This document shows positions 8,017 through 17,815 of a stretch of 64,000 nucleotides of DNA, piece after piece. Under the pieces are notes generated by a model. It had not been told where the DNA came from and ran no database searches. It worked only from the letters and a program-made list of their open reading frames with translations. Source of the DNA: Streptomyces sp. NBC_01314 (GTDB taxonomy: Bacteria; Actinomycetota; Actinomycetes; Streptomycetales; Streptomycetaceae). The first letter of the stretch is position 1, and each line of letters opens with the position of its first letter. The position numbers were made by a program, and so were the translations under genes. The stretch is taken from the NCBI RefSeq assembly GCF_041435215.1, contig NZ_CP108394.1, positions 4,464,001-4,528,000 of the forward strand. Direction: 5' to 3'.

Positions 8017-9381
8017 ATGGAGTCGAGTAGAGGTCAGGTCACCGGCGGCGGCGCGGGCGGCCGGCCGTTCAGCAGGCGCTGGTTCCTCGGCGCCGGTTCC
8101 GCCTCGTTGCTCACCGCGGGACTCGGCACCGGCCTCACCGCCTGCGGCTCCGGCGGCGGAGCGGGCGGCGGGGACGGCAAGACGCTCACCGCGTTCGTTT
8201 ACGGCGACGACGCGGTGAAGGTCCAGCAGGCGGGCGTCGACCGGTTCAACAAGTCGGCCGCGGCGAAGAAGGCCGGCGGCACCATCAAGCTGCAGAAGGT
8301 CCCCGGCTCCGACTACTCCCCCAAGCTCCGCACGGCGATGGGCTCCCCCAGCGCCCCGGACGTCTTCTTCAACTGGGGCGGCGGCTCGATCAAGCCGTAC
8401 GAGGAGGCGGGCAAGCTCGTCGACCTCACCGACATCATCGAGGGCGACCCGGTCCTGAAGGACGGCTTCCTGCCCTCGGTCCTCGCCGCCGGCGATCTCA
8501 AGAGCCGCCACTACGGCATCCCGATGCGCGGCATGCAGCCGGTGATCCTCTTCTACAACAAGGCCGTCTTCGCCGAGCACAAGCTGCAACCGCCCACCAC
8601 CTGGGACCAGCTGCTCGACAACAACGTCAAGCTCAAGAAGGCGAAGATCACCCCCTTCGCCCTCGGCGGCTCCGACGTCTGGCCCGAGCTGATGTGGCTG
8701 GAGTACCTGGTCGACCGTATCGGCGGCCCCGAGGTCTTCAAGCGCATCCAGGACGGCGACGCCGAGGGCTGGGGCGACCCCACGGTCCTCAAGGCCGCCG
8801 AGCTGGTCAAGGAACTCATCGACGACGGCGCCTTCGGCTCCAAGTTCACCTCGGTGTCGTACGTCAACGGCGGCGCCCCCGCGGTCTTCGCGCGCGGCAA
8901 GGCCGCCATGCACCTGATGGGCTCCTGGGAGTACTCCACACAGCTCGGGAAATTCCCGGACTTCGCCAAGGCGGACCTGGGCTGGGCCCCCTTCCCGACC
9001 GTCGAGGGCGGCACGGGCGACGTTCGCAACGTCGTCGGCAACCCCACCAACTACTGGTCCGTCAACGCCCGCACGAAGAACAAGGACCTGGCGGTCGGCT
9101 TCCTGAAGGACTGCGCCTCCCAGGCGTACGCGCAGGCCCTGGTCGACAACGGCGACGTCCCGACCACCTCGAACGCGGCCGACCTCCTCACGTCCGCGCC
9201 CAACCCCGAGTACGCGAAGTTCCAGTACGACATGGTGCAGAAGGCCCCCGCGTTCACGCTCTCCTGGGACCAGGCGCTCGGCGACGGCCTCGGCACCAAG
9301 ATGCACACGGAGATAGGCAAGCTGTTCGCGGGCCAGTCCTCGCCGAGCGACTTCGTGACGGCGTGCAAGGGCCTGAAATGA
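8017..9381 (+). CDS. bxlE: ABC transporter sugar-binding lipoprotein, BxlE-like
   Basis: A 454-residue extracellular solute-binding protein of the family 1 (maltose/oligosaccharide) type. The N-terminus has a twin-arginine motif (SRRWFLG, R20-R21) followed by a lipobox (LTAC, Cys43), so export by Tat and lipid anchoring are likely. ATG 8017 has GAAGGG upstream; the frame extends to 7840 but overlaps the promoter. It is the first gene of an operon with two permeases and a GH3 glycosidase. No ATPase gene is present, which is normal: streptomycetes share one MsiK ATPase. The context (xylanase, GH3) points to xylobiose or xylo-oligosaccharides as substrate; this is inferred. Confidence 0.88.
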   Translation: MESSRGQVTGGGAGGRPFSRRWFLGAGSASLLTAGLGTGLTACGSGGGAGGGDGKTLTAFVYGDDAVKVQQAGVDRFNKSAAAKKAGGTIKLQKVPGSDYSPKLRTAMGSPSAPDVFFNWGGGSIKPYEEAGKLVDLTDIIEGDPVLKDGFLPSVLAAGDLKSRHYGIPMRGMQPVILFYNKAVFAEHKLQPPTTWDQLLDNNVKLKKAKITPFALGGSDVWPELMWLEYLVDRIGGPEVFKRIQDGDAEGWGDPTVLKAAELVKELIDDGAFGSKFTSVSYVNGGAPAVFARGKAAMHLMGSWEYSTQLGKFPDFAKADLGWAPFPTVEGGTGDVRNVVGNPTNYWSVNARTKNKDLAVGFLKDCASQAYAQALVDNGDVPTTSNAADLLTSAPNPEYAKFQYDMVQKAPAFTLSWDQALGDGLGTKMHTEIGKLFAGQSSPSDFVTACKGLK

Positions 9382-10283
9382 CCGTCACGGTCGAGAAGAC
9401 CCCGACGGCGCGGAAGGGGCCGGCGCACCACGCGAGCCGCACCGGCCGCCCGCACGCCGCCTGGGCCCTCCCCGGCGTCCTCTTCTTCACCTTCTTCGCG
9501 GTCGTCCCGATGGCCCTGGCCCTCTATCTCTCCTTCACCAGCTGGGACGGCCTCGGCGACCCGCGGCCGGTGGGCCTCGACAACTGGCGCAAGCTCCTCG
9601 ACGACCCCCGGATGGCGCAGTCCCTGTGGCTGACCGTCGTCCTGACGGTCGCCAGCTGGGTCTTCCAGACGGTCGTCGCCCTGCTGCTCGGCGTCTGGGC
9701 GGCGGGCCGCCAGCGCAACCGCGCGATCCTCTCCGCGGTCTTCTTCGTCCCGTTCCTGCTCTCCTCCACCGCCATCGCGATCCTCTTCTACGCCCTCCTC
9801 GACCCGAACTTCGGCATCATCCAGAAGGACACCCTGGGCTCGCAGAGCGGCGCGTTCCTCGCGATCGTCTTCGTCGGCGGCTGGCAGTTCATCCCCTTCC
9901 ACACCCTGATCTACCAGGGCGGGGCCCGCCAGATCCCCGACGTCCTCTACCAGGCCGCCGCCATCGACGGTGCCGGCCGCTACCGCCAGTTCTTCTCGAT
10001 CACGCTCCCGCAGCTGCGCCACACGATCACCACGTCCACGGTCCTGATGGTCGTCGGCTCCCTGACGTACTTCGAGACGGTCCTGATCCTCACCAAGGGC
10101 GGCCCCGGCACGGACACCGCGATCCTGCCCTACCTGATGTACGAGGCGGGCTTCAAGACGTACGACTTCGGCTACGCGAGCGCCATCGCGTCCTTCCTGG
10201 TCATCGCCGCGACGGGCCTCTCGCTCATCCTGGTCCGGCTGACGGGATTCGGCGCCATGCGCAGCACCCGCGAAGGGATGTGA
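9378..10283 (+). CDS. bxlF: ABC sugar transporter permease 1, BxlF-like
   Basis: A 301-residue inner-membrane permease of the MalF type with about six transmembrane segments, the first at [20 protein letters not shown]. The cytoplasmic EAA-like loop is at [15 protein letters not shown], the contact site for the shared ATPase. Its ATG overlaps the TGA of the binding-protein gene by four bases (ATGA), so translation is probably coupled. Confidence 0.88.
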   Translation: MTVTVEKTPTARKGPAHHASRTGRPHAAWALPGVLFFTFFAVVPMALALYLSFTSWDGLGDPRPVGLDNWRKLLDDPRMAQSLWLTVVLTVASWVFQTVVALLLGVWAAGRQRNRAILSAVFFVPFLLSSTAIAILFYALLDPNFGIIQKDTLGSQSGAFLAIVFVGGWQFIPFHTLIYQGGARQIPDVLYQAAAIDGAGRYRQFFSITLPQLRHTITTSTVLMVVGSLTYFETVLILTKGGPGTDTAILPYLMYEAGFKTYDFGYASAIASFLVIAATGLSLILVRLTGFGAMRSTREGM

Positions 10284-10292
10284 CGGGCCGGA

Positions 10293-11195
10293 ATGTCACA
10301 CGACACGTTGGCGCGCCCCACGAAGACCGACGAGCCCTCGCGCGAGCGCGTGACCGCCTCGCGCCGCCGACGCCACTGGACCAGACGACCCAACCCGGTA
10401 GCGGGCCTGGGCGCGTTCATCTGGCTGGTCATCGTCCTGATCCCGATCTACGCGATGCTGTCGGCCTCCCTCACGGGCGCCGACAAGGCCCTGACGGGCA
10501 ACCCCCTCAAACCCCCCTCGGACCCGACCCTCGACAACTACAACACCGTCCTCACCACCGGCTTCGGCCACCTGCTGAGCAACACGGCGATCGTCGCGGT
10601 ATCGGTCGTGGGCATCGTCCTGGCCCTGTCCATCCCGCTCGCCTACGTCACCGTCCGCACCCGCGACCGCTGGTCGAACGCGGCCTTCCGCCTCTTCCTC
10701 CTGGGCGTGGCGATCCCGGCGCAGGCGGTGGTGGTCCCGTTGTATTTGCTGATCGCGAAACTCGACCTCTACGACACCCTCCTGGCCGTCATCCTCCCGA
10801 CGGCCGCCTTCGCGATGCCGGTCTCGGTCCTGGTCCTGGTGGGCACACTCCGGGACGTCTCCGAAGACCTGTACGAGGCGATGGCGCTGGACGGCGCGTC
10901 CCCGCTCCGGATGCTCTTCCAGCTGACGATCCCGCTGGCCAAGGGCGGCATCAGCACGGTCGTCATCTTCTCCGCGCTCCAGGCCTGGAACGGCTTCCTC
11001 TTCCCGCTGATCTTCACCCAGTCCGACGAGCCGCGCGTCCTCACCCTCGGACTCTTCAACTACGTCAGCCAGTTCGGCATCAACATCCCCGCCCTGCTCG
11101 CCTCGGTCGTCCTCTCCGGCATCCCGATCTTCGCCGTGTACCTGGTGGCGCGACGGGCGCTGGTGGGCGGATTGATGGGGGTGGGAGGCAAGTGA
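10293..11195 (+). CDS. bxlG: ABC sugar transporter permease 2, BxlG-like
   Basis: A 300-residue MalG-type permease with about six transmembrane helices and the EAA loop YEAMALDGASPLRMLFQ. It begins nine bases after the first permease stops. The two permeases would form the heterodimeric channel for the sugar delivered by the lipoprotein. Confidence 0.88.
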   Translation: MSHDTLARPTKTDEPSRERVTASRRRRHWTRRPNPVAGLGAFIWLVIVLIPIYAMLSASLTGADKALTGNPLKPPSDPTLDNYNTVLTTGFGHLLSNTAIVAVSVVGIVLALSIPLAYVTVRTRDRWSNAAFRLFLLGVAIPAQAVVVPLYLLIAKLDLYDTLLAVILPTAAFAMPVSVLVLVGTLRDVSEDLYEAMALDGASPLRMLFQLTIPLAKGGISTVVIFSALQAWNGFLFPLIFTQSDEPRVLTLGLFNYVSQFGINIPALLASVVLSGIPIFAVYLVARRALVGGLMGVGGK

Positions 11196-11247
11196 GACCT
11201 CACCACATCGTTGCCACTGAAACTCACCAACCCATGACAGGAGTTTC

Positions 11248-13575
11248 ATGACCACGGCCCCTTGGCGTGACCCCGCCCTGCCCGCAGCGGCCCGGGTCGA
11301 CGACCTTCTCTCCCGGATGACCCTGGAGGAGAAGACCGCCCAGCTGTACGGCGTGTGGGTGAAGAGCGACGCGAACGGCGAGGACATCGCCCCCGACGAG
11401 CAGGGCATGACGGAGTCGTTCGACTTCGACGAGCTGATCACCCGGGGCCTCGGTCAGCTCACCCGCGTCTTCGGCACGGCCCCCGTGGACCCGGCGCTGG
11501 GCGCGCGAGCACTGGCCCGCGCCCAGCGCCGCATCATGGCCGCGAACCGTTTCGGCATCCCCGCCGTCGCCCACGAGGAGTGCCTGGCCGGCTTCACCGC
11601 CTGGCGCGCGACCGCCTACCCGGTCCCCCTGGCCTGGGGCGCGACCTTCGACCCCGCGCTCGTGGAGGAGATGGCCCGGCGGATCGGCCACGACCTGGCC
11701 TCCGTCGGCATCCACCAGGGCCTGTCCCCCGTCCTGGACGTGGTCCGCGACCCGCGCTGGGGGCGGGTCGAGGAGACGATCGGCGAGGACCCGTACCTGG
11801 TGGCCACGGTTGGCACGGCGTACGTACGGGGCCTTGAGTCGGCCGGCATCGTGGCCACGCTCAAGCACTTCGCCGGGTACGCCGCGTCCGTCGGCGCCCG
11901 CAACCACGCGCCCGTGCGGGCCGGGGTACGGGAGTTCGCGGACGTGACGCTTCCCCCCTTCGAGATGGCGCTGCGCGAGGGCGGCGCGCGCTCGGTCATG
12001 GCCGCCTACACGGAGACGGACGGCGTCCCGGTCTCGGCGGACCCGCATCTGCTGACCGAACTCCTGCGCGAGGACTGGGGCTTCACCGGCACGGTCGTCT
12101 CCGACTACTTCGGCGTCGGCTTCCTGGAGACGAACCACCGCGTGGCGGGAAGCCGCGCGGAGGCCGCGCACGCGGCCCTGGCTGCGGGCCTCGACGTGGA
12201 ACTGCCGACCCTGCGCTGCTACGGCAAGCCCCTCCTGGAGGCGGTACGGGCGGGCGGGATCCCGGAGTCCCTGGTGGACCGGGCCGCCCGCCGGGTCCTG
12301 CTCCAGAAGTGCGAGCTGGGCATGCTGGACGAGGGCTGGGACCCGGAACCGGCCGTCGACCGCATCTCCCTGGACTCGACGGCCAACCGCGCCCTGGCGC
12401 GCCGCCTGGCCGAGGAGTCGGTGGTGCTGCTGGACAACCCGGACGACGTACTGCCGCTGGCCCCCGACATCCGCATCGCCGTGGTGGGCCCCCGCGCCGA
12501 CGACCCCCTCGCCATGCTCGGCTGCTACTCCTTCCCCTCCCACGTCCTCCCGGCCCACCCCGGCACCCCGCTGGGCATCGAGATCCCGACCGTCCTCCAG
12601 TCCCTGCGCACCGAACTTCCCGACGCGAAGATCACGTACGCGGCAGGGAGTGACGTGGACGGCGCGGACACCGGAGGGTTCCCGGAGGCGGTGGCGCGGG
12701 CGTCCGAGGCCGACGTCTGCGTGGCTGTGCTCGGCGACCGGGCGGGCCTCTTCGGCCGGGGCACCTCGGGTGAGGGCTGCGACGCGGAGGACCTCCGCCT
12801 GCCGGGGGTCCAGTCCGAACTCCTGGACGCGCTGATCGCCACGGGCACACCGGTGGTGGCGCTCCTGCTCACCGGGCGCCCCTACGCGCTGGGCCGCTGG
12901 CACGGACGACTGGCGGGCGTGGTCCAGGCGTTCTTCCCCGGGGAGGAGGGCGGCCCGGCGGTGGCGGGAGTGCTGTCGGGCCGCGTCTCCCCGTCCGGCC
13001 GCCTCCCGGTGAGCGTCCCGCACCGGCCCGGGGGCCAGCCGTGGACGTACCTCCAGCCGCCGCTGGGTCTTCTGGGCGCCGCGAGCAACCTCGACCCGAC
13101 CCCCCTGTATCCCTTCGGGCACGGCCGCTCGTACACGACGTTCGAGTGGACGGACTTCACGGACGCGGAGGAAGAGGGCGCCGGGATCGCCACGGACGGG
13201 GACGACACGTACGACGTCTCGCTGACCGTCCGCAACACGGGGGAGCGGGCGGGCGCGGAGGTCGTCCAGCTCTACCTGCACGACCCGGTGGCCTCGGTGA
13301 CCCGCCCGGACGTACGCCTGATCGCCTACCGGCGCGTGGAACTGGAGCCGGGCGAGGCGCGGCGGGTGACCTTCCGCTTCCACCCGGACGTGTCGTCCTT
13401 CACGGACCGTTCGGGGCGGCGGACGGTCGAACCGGGGGCCCTGGAACTGCGGTTGGCCGCGTCGAGCGTGGACGTACGCCACCGGGTGCGGCTGACACTC
13501 GCGGGCCCTGTCCGCGAGGTCGGCCCGGACCGCCGGTTGCACTGCGAGACGGAGGTCCAGGCCGTGGAGAGCTGA
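11248..13575 (+). CDS. bxlA: Glycoside hydrolase family 3, probable intracellular beta-xylosidase/beta-glucosidase
   Basis: A 775-residue cytoplasmic enzyme with no signal peptide. The GH3 N-terminal barrel has KHF (206-208) and the nucleophile D286 in GTVVSDYFGV. The (alpha/beta)6 C-terminal sandwich and a fibronectin-III-like end (VSLTVRNTGERAGAEVVQLYL) follow. It is the last gene of the importer operon and starts 52 bases after permease 2 with GGAG upstream. In streptomycetes the equivalent BxlA hydrolyses xylobiose inside the cell. The sequence alone does not separate xylosidase from glucosidase or arabinosidase, so the specificity rests on context. Confidence 0.87.
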   Translation: MTTAPWRDPALPAAARVDDLLSRMTLEEKTAQLYGVWVKSDANGEDIAPDEQGMTESFDFDELITRGLGQLTRVFGTAPVDPALGARALARAQRRIMAANRFGIPAVAHEECLAGFTAWRATAYPVPLAWGATFDPALVEEMARRIGHDLASVGIHQGLSPVLDVVRDPRWGRVEETIGEDPYLVATVGTAYVRGLESAGIVATLKHFAGYAASVGARNHAPVRAGVREFADVTLPPFEMALREGGARSVMAAYTETDGVPVSADPHLLTELLREDWGFTGTVVSDYFGVGFLETNHRVAGSRAEAAHAALAAGLDVELPTLRCYGKPLLEAVRAGGIPESLVDRAARRVLLQKCELGMLDEGWDPEPAVDRISLDSTANRALARRLAEESVVLLDNPDDVLPLAPDIRIAVVGPRADDPLAMLGCYSFPSHVLPAHPGTPLGIEIPTVLQSLRTELPDAKITYAAGSDVDGADTGGFPEAVARASEADVCVAVLGDRAGLFGRGTSGEGCDAEDLRLPGVQSELLDALIATGTPVVALLLTGRPYALGRWHGRLAGVVQAFFPGEEGGPAVAGVLSGRVSPSGRLPVSVPHRPGGQPWTYLQPPLGLLGAASNLDPTPLYPFGHGRSYTTFEWTDFTDAEEEGAGIATDGDDTYDVSLTVRNTGERAGAEVVQLYLHDPVASVTRPDVRLIAYRRVELEPGEARRVTFRFHPDVSSFTDRSGRRTVEPGALELRLAASSVDVRHRVRLTLAGPVREVGPDRRLHCETEVQAVES

Positions 13576-13584
13576 GCCGTTCGG

Positions 13585-13692
13585 TCAGTCCGCCTGGGCC
13601 GCCGCGCGCGCGACGAAGACGGTCCAGGCGGAGGGTCCGAGGTGGAGGTGGGGGCGGGTGGTGTGTCCACCCGTGGTCCAGCGAGCAGCCAC
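13585..13692 (-). CDS. Possible 35-aa DUF397-like small ORF or remnant
   Basis: A short minus-strand frame starts at GTG 13692 with a very strong purine-rich RBS (GGGGGGAG, about 4 bases away). Its end, PHLHLGPSAWTVFVARAAAQAD, resembles the C-terminal half of DUF397 domains (a GP-x-L-x(3-4)-AW-x-x-FV pattern). The N-terminal half of that domain is missing. It may be a remnant or a genuine microprotein. It lies in the gap after the GH3 gene. Confidence 0.3.
   Translation of the reverse strand: MAARWTTGGHTTRPHLHLGPSAWTVFVARAAAQAD
13655..13673 (+). terminator. Short hairpin downstream of the importer operon
   Basis: CGGGTGG (13655-13661), loop TGTGT, CCACCCG (13667-13673): a perfect 7-bp stem 80 bases after the GH3 stop. 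There is no U-tract, so termination is only plausible. It also overlaps the small ORF on the other strand. Confidence 0.3.
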
Positions 13693-13761
13693 GTACTCCC
13701 CCCTCGGTACGCGCCGCAGCGCCCTTACCGCACGTTCACCGAGACGGTCTATAACGGCCCC

Positions 13762-14499
13762 ATGAGCGACAGCATCGAGCGGGAGTACGGCAGACGGCGG
13801 GGCGTACCGCCCGCGTTCCTCATCACGCTGGCCGCGGCGGGGCTGGTCACCGCCGGCGCGCTGGACGCGATGGCGACGCTCGGGCCGTCGGGCTGGGAGG
13901 TGCTGGCCGTGGCGACCTGGCTGACCGTCGCCGGCCGGGGCGCGCTGGAGCAGTTGCGGGCGCGTACGTTCGTCACGGCCGACGGGGTCACCGTCCGCGG
14001 AACGATACGCACCCGCAGCTGGGCCTGGTCCGACATCTACGGCATCCGGGTCGAGGACAACAAGGGGAGCACCCCTCACTGGTCGGGGTATCTCTACGCC
14101 ACCGACGGCCGCCGGGTCCGCCTCCCCCACCTCGACGAGTACCAGCTGACCGACCCGATCGCCGAGGTCGCCGACCTGTGCGCCACGGCCCTGGGGCTCG
14201 GGCTCACGTCCCTGGAGACGCGGCCCGAGGTGGAGGAGCGCATCGCCCGAGGAACGCGGCGGCGCAGCGCTGTGCGGCGGGCGGGCCGTGCGAGCCTGGT
14301 CGTCGCGGCCGTCATGTTCGTCCTCACCACCGGGTTGGTCTTCACCGACCGGCCGACGCACACGCTCCTGCTGCTCGGCGGCGTCCCGCTGCTCTGCCTC
14401 GCCGTCTTCTTCCTCGTCCTGGACCGCGTCGGCGAGAGTCGCAACCGCCGCCTCACCCACCCAGTGACTCGAACCTCCACCGGTGCACCGCCCGACTGA
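13762..14499 (+). CDS. PH-domain (bPH_6-like) integral membrane protein
   Basis: A 245-residue protein with two hydrophobic segments near the N-terminus (FLITLAAAGLVTAGAL; EVLAVATWLTVAG). A bacterial PH-like domain follows (FVTADGVTVRGTIRTRSWAW, SDIYGIRV, YLYATDGRRVRLPHL). Two further helices lie near the C-terminus (VVAAVMFVLTTGLVF; LLLLGGVPLLCLAVFFLV). ATG 13762 is used because the frame upstream lacks coding character. It is convergent with the tsaD cluster. The function is unknown. Confidence 0.7.
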   Translation: MSDSIEREYGRRRGVPPAFLITLAAAGLVTAGALDAMATLGPSGWEVLAVATWLTVAGRGALEQLRARTFVTADGVTVRGTIRTRSWAWSDIYGIRVEDNKGSTPHWSGYLYATDGRRVRLPHLDEYQLTDPIAEVADLCATALGLGLTSLETRPEVEERIARGTRRRSAVRRAGRASLVVAAVMFVLTTGLVFTDRPTHTLLLLGGVPLLCLAVFFLVLDRVGESRNRRLTHPVTRTSTGAPPD

Positions 14500-14710
14500 C
14501 CAACTCCCCGCCGGGTTCCGGAAGTTCGGGCAACTCCGCGTCGCACTCCGCGTCCCACCACGTGATGACCAGCACCCGGTCCTGCGGCGCCCGGAGCGTC
14601 TCCCGCCGCAGCGGCCGTACGGGAAGCTCCTGGGTCCGCGCCCAGGCGAGAAGCTCCTCCCCGCGCCCGGCCACCGCCCGCGCCTCCCACATCAACGCGA
14701 CGGTCGTCAC
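14453..14710 (-). CDS. Conserved small hypothetical protein coupled to tsaD
   Basis: An 85-residue protein from GTG 14710, whose start overlaps the tsaD TGA by three bases within GTGA, indicating coupled translation. It is rich in Trp, Glu and Arg ([28 protein letters not shown]), which gives the impression of a small alpha/beta ferredoxin-like fold such as antibiotic-biosynthesis monooxygenase-like proteins. This resemblance is weak and no function is claimed. Its 3' end overlaps the end of the convergent PH-domain gene by 47 bases. Confidence 0.6.
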   Translation of the reverse strand: MTTVALMWEARAVAGRGEELLAWARTQELPVRPLRRETLRAPQDRVLVITWWDAECDAELPELPEPGGELVSRAVHRWRFESLGG

Positions 14711-15834
14711 GAGTACAGGTTGTCCTTCGCCGGCTCGTGCACGTGATCGTGGTCGTGCGCATGACCGTGTCCATGGCCGTGCCCGGCGGCGCGCCCCGGC
14801 ACATGCGGATCCGTCACCGGCAGCGACGAGTCCGCAGACAGGTCCCAGTCCGATGCGGCCCGCCCCCGTGCCATCATCTCGGCGCCCAGCGCGGCCACCA
14901 TCGCGCCGTTGTCCGTGCACAACTTGGGCCGGGGCACCCGGAGTCTGATCCCGGCTGCCTCGCACCGCTCCTGAGCCAGCACCCGCAGCCGGGAGTTGGC
15001 GGCGACGCCACCGCCGATCATCAGATGATCCACCCCCTGGTCGCGACAGGCCCGCACGGCCTTGCGCGTCAGCACATCCACCACGGCCTCCTGGAAGGAC
15101 GCGGCGACATCCCGCACCGGCACGTCCTCCCCGGCCGCCCGCCTGGCCTCGATCCAGCGGGCCACGGCGGTCTTCAGACCGGAGAAGGAGAAGTCGTAGG
15201 CGGCGTCGCGGGGCCCGGTGAGCCCGCGCGGGAACGCGATCGCGCTCGGGTCCCCCTCCTTCGCGTACCGGTCGATGACCGGGCCGCCCGGGAACCCGAG
15301 GTTCAGCACCCGCGCGATCTTGTCGAAGGCCTCGCCCGCCGCGTCGTCGATCGTCGCACCCATCGGCCGTACGTCCGACGTGATGTCCGTGGACAGCAGC
15401 AACGACGAGTGCCCGCCCGACACCAGCAGCGCCATCGTCGGCTCGGGCAGCGCCCCGTGCTCCAGCTGGTCGACGCAGATGTGGGAGGCGAGGTGGTTGA
15501 CGCCGTACAGCGGCTTGCCGAGCGCGTACGCGTACGCCTTCGCGGCCGAGACGCCCACCAGCAGCGCACCCGCCAGCCCCGGCCCGGCGGTGACCGCGAT
15601 GCCGTCGAGGTCCTGCGCGCTCACCCCCGCTTCCTTCAGCGCGCGGTGGATCGTCGGGACCATCGCCTCCAGGTGCGCGCGGGAGGCGACCTCGGGCACC
15701 ACACCGCCGAAGCGGGCGTGCTCGTCGACGCTCGACGCGATCGCGTCGGCCAGCAGTGTCGTGCCGCGCACGACGCCGACGCCGGTCTCGTCGCAGGAGG
15801 TCTCGATCCCCAGGACCAGCGGTTCGTCAGCCAT
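14707..15834 (-). CDS. tsaD: tRNA N6-adenosine threonylcarbamoyltransferase TsaD, with His-rich tail
   Basis: A 375-residue catalytic subunit that, with TsaB and TsaE, transfers threonylcarbamoyl to A37 of ANN-decoding tRNAs. ASKHA-fold signatures are present: [13 protein letters not shown] at the start, metal ligands H114 and H118 in VNHLASH, and [10 protein letters not shown]. The C-terminus carries an added tail of alternating His with Gly or Asp (about 14 residues) not needed for the fold. ATG 15834 is chosen, with AGG in front; ATG 15846, four codons earlier and overlapping the rimI stop, is an alternative. The gene order tsaB-rimI-tsaD is overlapping throughout. Confidence 0.93.
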   Translation of the reverse strand: MADEPLVLGIETSCDETGVGVVRGTTLLADAIASSVDEHARFGGVVPEVASRAHLEAMVPTIHRALKEAGVSAQDLDGIAVTAGPGLAGALLVGVSAAKAYAYALGKPLYGVNHLASHICVDQLEHGALPEPTMALLVSGGHSSLLLSTDITSDVRPMGATIDDAAGEAFDKIARVLNLGFPGGPVIDRYAKEGDPSAIAFPRGLTGPRDAAYDFSFSGLKTAVARWIEARRAAGEDVPVRDVAASFQEAVVDVLTRKAVRACRDQGVDHLMIGGGVAANSRLRVLAQERCEAAGIRLRVPRPKLCTDNGAMVAALGAEMMARGRAASDWDLSADSSLPVTDPHVPGRAAGHGHGHGHAHDHDHVHEPAKDNLYS

Positions 15835-15838
15835 TGAC

Positions 15839-16354
15839 CTAGCCATTGATCTCGGTTCCTTGTACGGATGCGGAAGGGTCGTTGAGGCGCATGACGAGGG
15901 CGTCCACGTTCCCCGGCTGGTAGTAGCCGCGGCGGAAGCCGATCGCCTCGAAGCCGAAGCGTTCGTAGAGCTTCTGGGCGCGGACGTTGTCGACCCGGCA
16001 TTCGAGCATCACCTGGGCGCACTCGAACGTGGTGGCGACCCGCAACAGCTCGGTGAGGATCAGCGCGCCGAGGCCGGTGCCCCAGTGTTCCCGGGCGACG
16101 GCGATGGTCTGGACGTCGGCGACGTCCCCGGCGGAGGCCAGGCCCCCGTAGCCGACGATCCGCCTGCCCCCGCCGTCACCGCCGACGTCCTCGGCCACGT
16201 AGTACCGCCGGGTCGCCTGGGGCCCGCGCGCGTGGGCGAGGTCCGACCAGAACATGCCGCGGGACCAGGCGTCCTCGGGGAAGAGGTCCTTCTCCAGCTC
16301 CAGGACGGGCTCGATGTCCCACCAGCGCATCTCGCGCAGCACCGGAGTCGTCAC
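15839..16354 (-). CDS. rimI: Ribosomal-protein-alanine N-acetyltransferase RimI (GNAT)
   Basis: A 171-residue GNAT acetyltransferase. Motif A is visible as [20 protein letters not shown] (the acetyl-CoA pyrophosphate loop, here RxHxGxGxG-like), followed by [20 protein letters not shown] typical of RimI. It N-terminally acetylates proteins such as S18 in other bacteria. It starts at GTG 16354, overlapping the TGA of tsaB, and its end is adjacent to the tsaD start, as commonly seen in actinobacterial t6A clusters. Confidence 0.87.
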   Translation of the reverse strand: MTTPVLREMRWWDIEPVLELEKDLFPEDAWSRGMFWSDLAHARGPQATRRYYVAEDVGGDGGGRRIVGYGGLASAGDVADVQTIAVAREHWGTGLGALILTELLRVATTFECAQVMLECRVDNVRAQKLYERFGFEAIGFRRGYYQPGNVDALVMRLNDPSASVQGTEING

Positions 16355-17016
16355 TTGGGGGTGACCACCTTGTAGTTCTTGGGCACCTGGGCGTCGGGCC
16401 GGCGCAGATACAGCGGCCGGGGCGCCTCCAGTTCCCCGCCCGCCGCGAGCCGTTCGGCGGCCAGCGCCGCCAGGGCGGCCGCGGAGACATGCTCGGGCGC
16501 GCGGGCGTCCGGGAAGGCGTCGGGATAGAGGACCGCCCCGGCTCCCACCACGGGCAGCCCGGCCACCGCGTCGGAGATGTCGGCGGGCCGGTCGACGGCC
16601 GGTTCGGTGACTCTCGTCCGCGCGTCCTCGTACCGCGCCCAGTACACCTCCTTGCGCCGGGCGTCGGTCGCCACCACGAACGGTCCCCCGACCGTTCCCT
16701 CGGCACCGGCCGCGTACGCGAGCCCGTCGAGGGTGCACAGGCCGTGGACGGGGACCCCGAGGGCGAGGCCGAAGGTGTCGGCGGTCATGAGGCCGACGCG
16801 CAGCCCGGTGTACGGGCCGGGACCGATGCCCACGACGATGCCGGTGACGGCGTCGAGGCGGGTGCCCGCCTCGGCGAGGACCCGGTCGACGGCGGGCAGC
16901 AGCAGTTCCCCGTGGCGACGCGCGTCCACCTGACTCGACGCGGCGACGACGTCCGTCCCGTCGTGCAGCGCGACGGTGACGGCGGGGGTGGCGGTATCCA
17001 GAGCGAGCAAGAGCAC
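16351..17016 (-). CDS. tsaB: tRNA threonylcarbamoyladenosine biosynthesis protein TsaB
   Basis: A 221-residue non-catalytic ASKHA-fold partner of TsaD. It begins LLLALDTATPAVTVAL and has the TsaB signatures RRHGELLLPAVDRVL and VGIGPGPYTGLRVG. The start is GTG 17016. It heads the tsaB-rimI-tsaD-85aa operon and is divergent from the membrane-anchored protein gene at 17141. Confidence 0.92.
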   Translation of the reverse strand: MLLLALDTATPAVTVALHDGTDVVAASSQVDARRHGELLLPAVDRVLAEAGTRLDAVTGIVVGIGPGPYTGLRVGLMTADTFGLALGVPVHGLCTLDGLAYAAGAEGTVGGPFVVATDARRKEVYWARYEDARTRVTEPAVDRPADISDAVAGLPVVGAGAVLYPDAFPDARAPEHVSAAALAALAAERLAAGGELEAPRPLYLRRPDAQVPKNYKVVTPK

Positions 17017-17140
17017 GCAAACAGCCTACGGCGCTTCGGGCCGGGCCACGGCCGACCCGGTGCAGGTCCCCTCTGCTGCTACCGTCACAGCACAGACGTG
17101 CTTCAAGGGCGTACGTGGGTACGAGAGGTGGACTCAGAAG

Positions 17141-17701
17141 GTGGCCAGTAGCAGCTCGGTATTCGTGGCCGGGCTCACCGCGGCGGCCATCGCCGCAGTC
17201 GGTTTCCTCACCTATCAGGCATCGGCGCACGTGCCCGACGACCTCGGGAAGCCGTCCCCCTCCAAGTCCTCGGCACTTCCGAAGTCCAAGGCCCCCGGCG
17301 ATCGGGAGAAGGACACCGACGAGGTCCTCCCCGACGACTCGGGCGCCGGCGAACGCGTCGTCTACTCCCTCGACGACGACCGCGTCTGGCTGGTCGGCGC
17401 GAACGAGAAGGTCACCCGCACCTTCGAGGTCACCCCCAGCACGGTCGACCCCACCCCCGCCACCTACACGGTCTCGTCCCGCTCCGCCGCCGTCACCGGC
17501 TCGGACGGCACCCCCATCGAGAACGTCGTCCGCTTCGCCACGGTCGACGGCGTCTCCATCGGCTTCAGCGCGGCGGTCGACGGCTCCACCCCCGAGCCCG
17601 ACCCCACCACCAAAACGGGCGGCATCCGCGAGGCCCGCAAGGACGGCAAGGCCATGTGGGAGTTCGCCGGCATCGGCACGAAGGTGGTCGTGGTCGAGTA
17701 A
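17141..17701 (+). CDS. Membrane-anchored/secreted hypothetical protein
   Basis: A 186-residue protein from GTG 17141. One N-terminal hydrophobic helix (VFVAGLTAAAIAAVGFLTYQ) is followed by a Pro/Ser/Lys-rich linker (about 35-70) and a compact extracytoplasmic domain with many beta-prone stretches (ERVVYSLDDDRVWLVGANEK; TRTFEVTPSTVDP; TPIENVVRFATVDGVSIGF). The frame is open further upstream to 16976 but that overlaps tsaB antisense. It looks like a streptomycete lineage protein; no function is recognised. Confidence 0.7.
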   Translation: MASSSSVFVAGLTAAAIAAVGFLTYQASAHVPDDLGKPSPSKSSALPKSKAPGDREKDTDEVLPDDSGAGERVVYSLDDDRVWLVGANEKVTRTFEVTPSTVDPTPATYTVSSRSAAVTGSDGTPIENVVRFATVDGVSIGFSAAVDGSTPEPDPTTKTGGIREARKDGKAMWEFAGIGTKVVVVE

Positions 17702-17734
17702 GGGGCCACTTCAGGGCACCGGGGACGATGGTCT

Positions 17735-17790
17735 TTCAGGGGCGCGGGGAACTGCGCGACCAGCCCCCACCCACCTGCGGCCGCCGACAC
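17735..17790. repeat. Dispersed intergenic repeat, copy A
   Basis: Contains CAGGGGCGCGGGGAACTGCG followed by CGACCAGCC and CTGCGGCCGCCGAC. The same core recurs at 24035-24062 (inverted), 28241-28290 and 33262-33320, always between operons. Confidence 0.75.
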
Positions 17791-17815
17791 AACCCCAGGC
17801 ACCCCTCCCGGGGCG

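Noticed and set aside
7896..8018. N-terminal extension of the LacI regulator to 8018.
   Set aside because: The extra 41 residues would cover the importer promoter and operators and do not look protein-like.
6676..9306. An 876-codon open frame on the minus strand.
   Set aside because: It is a shadow of the LacI and solute-binding genes; composition is Gly/Val/Arg-rich with no domain, and the real genes there have clear motifs.
11224..13542. A 772-codon open frame opposite the GH3 gene.
   Set aside because: It is antisense to a well-supported glycosidase and has the residue bias of high-GC shadow frames.
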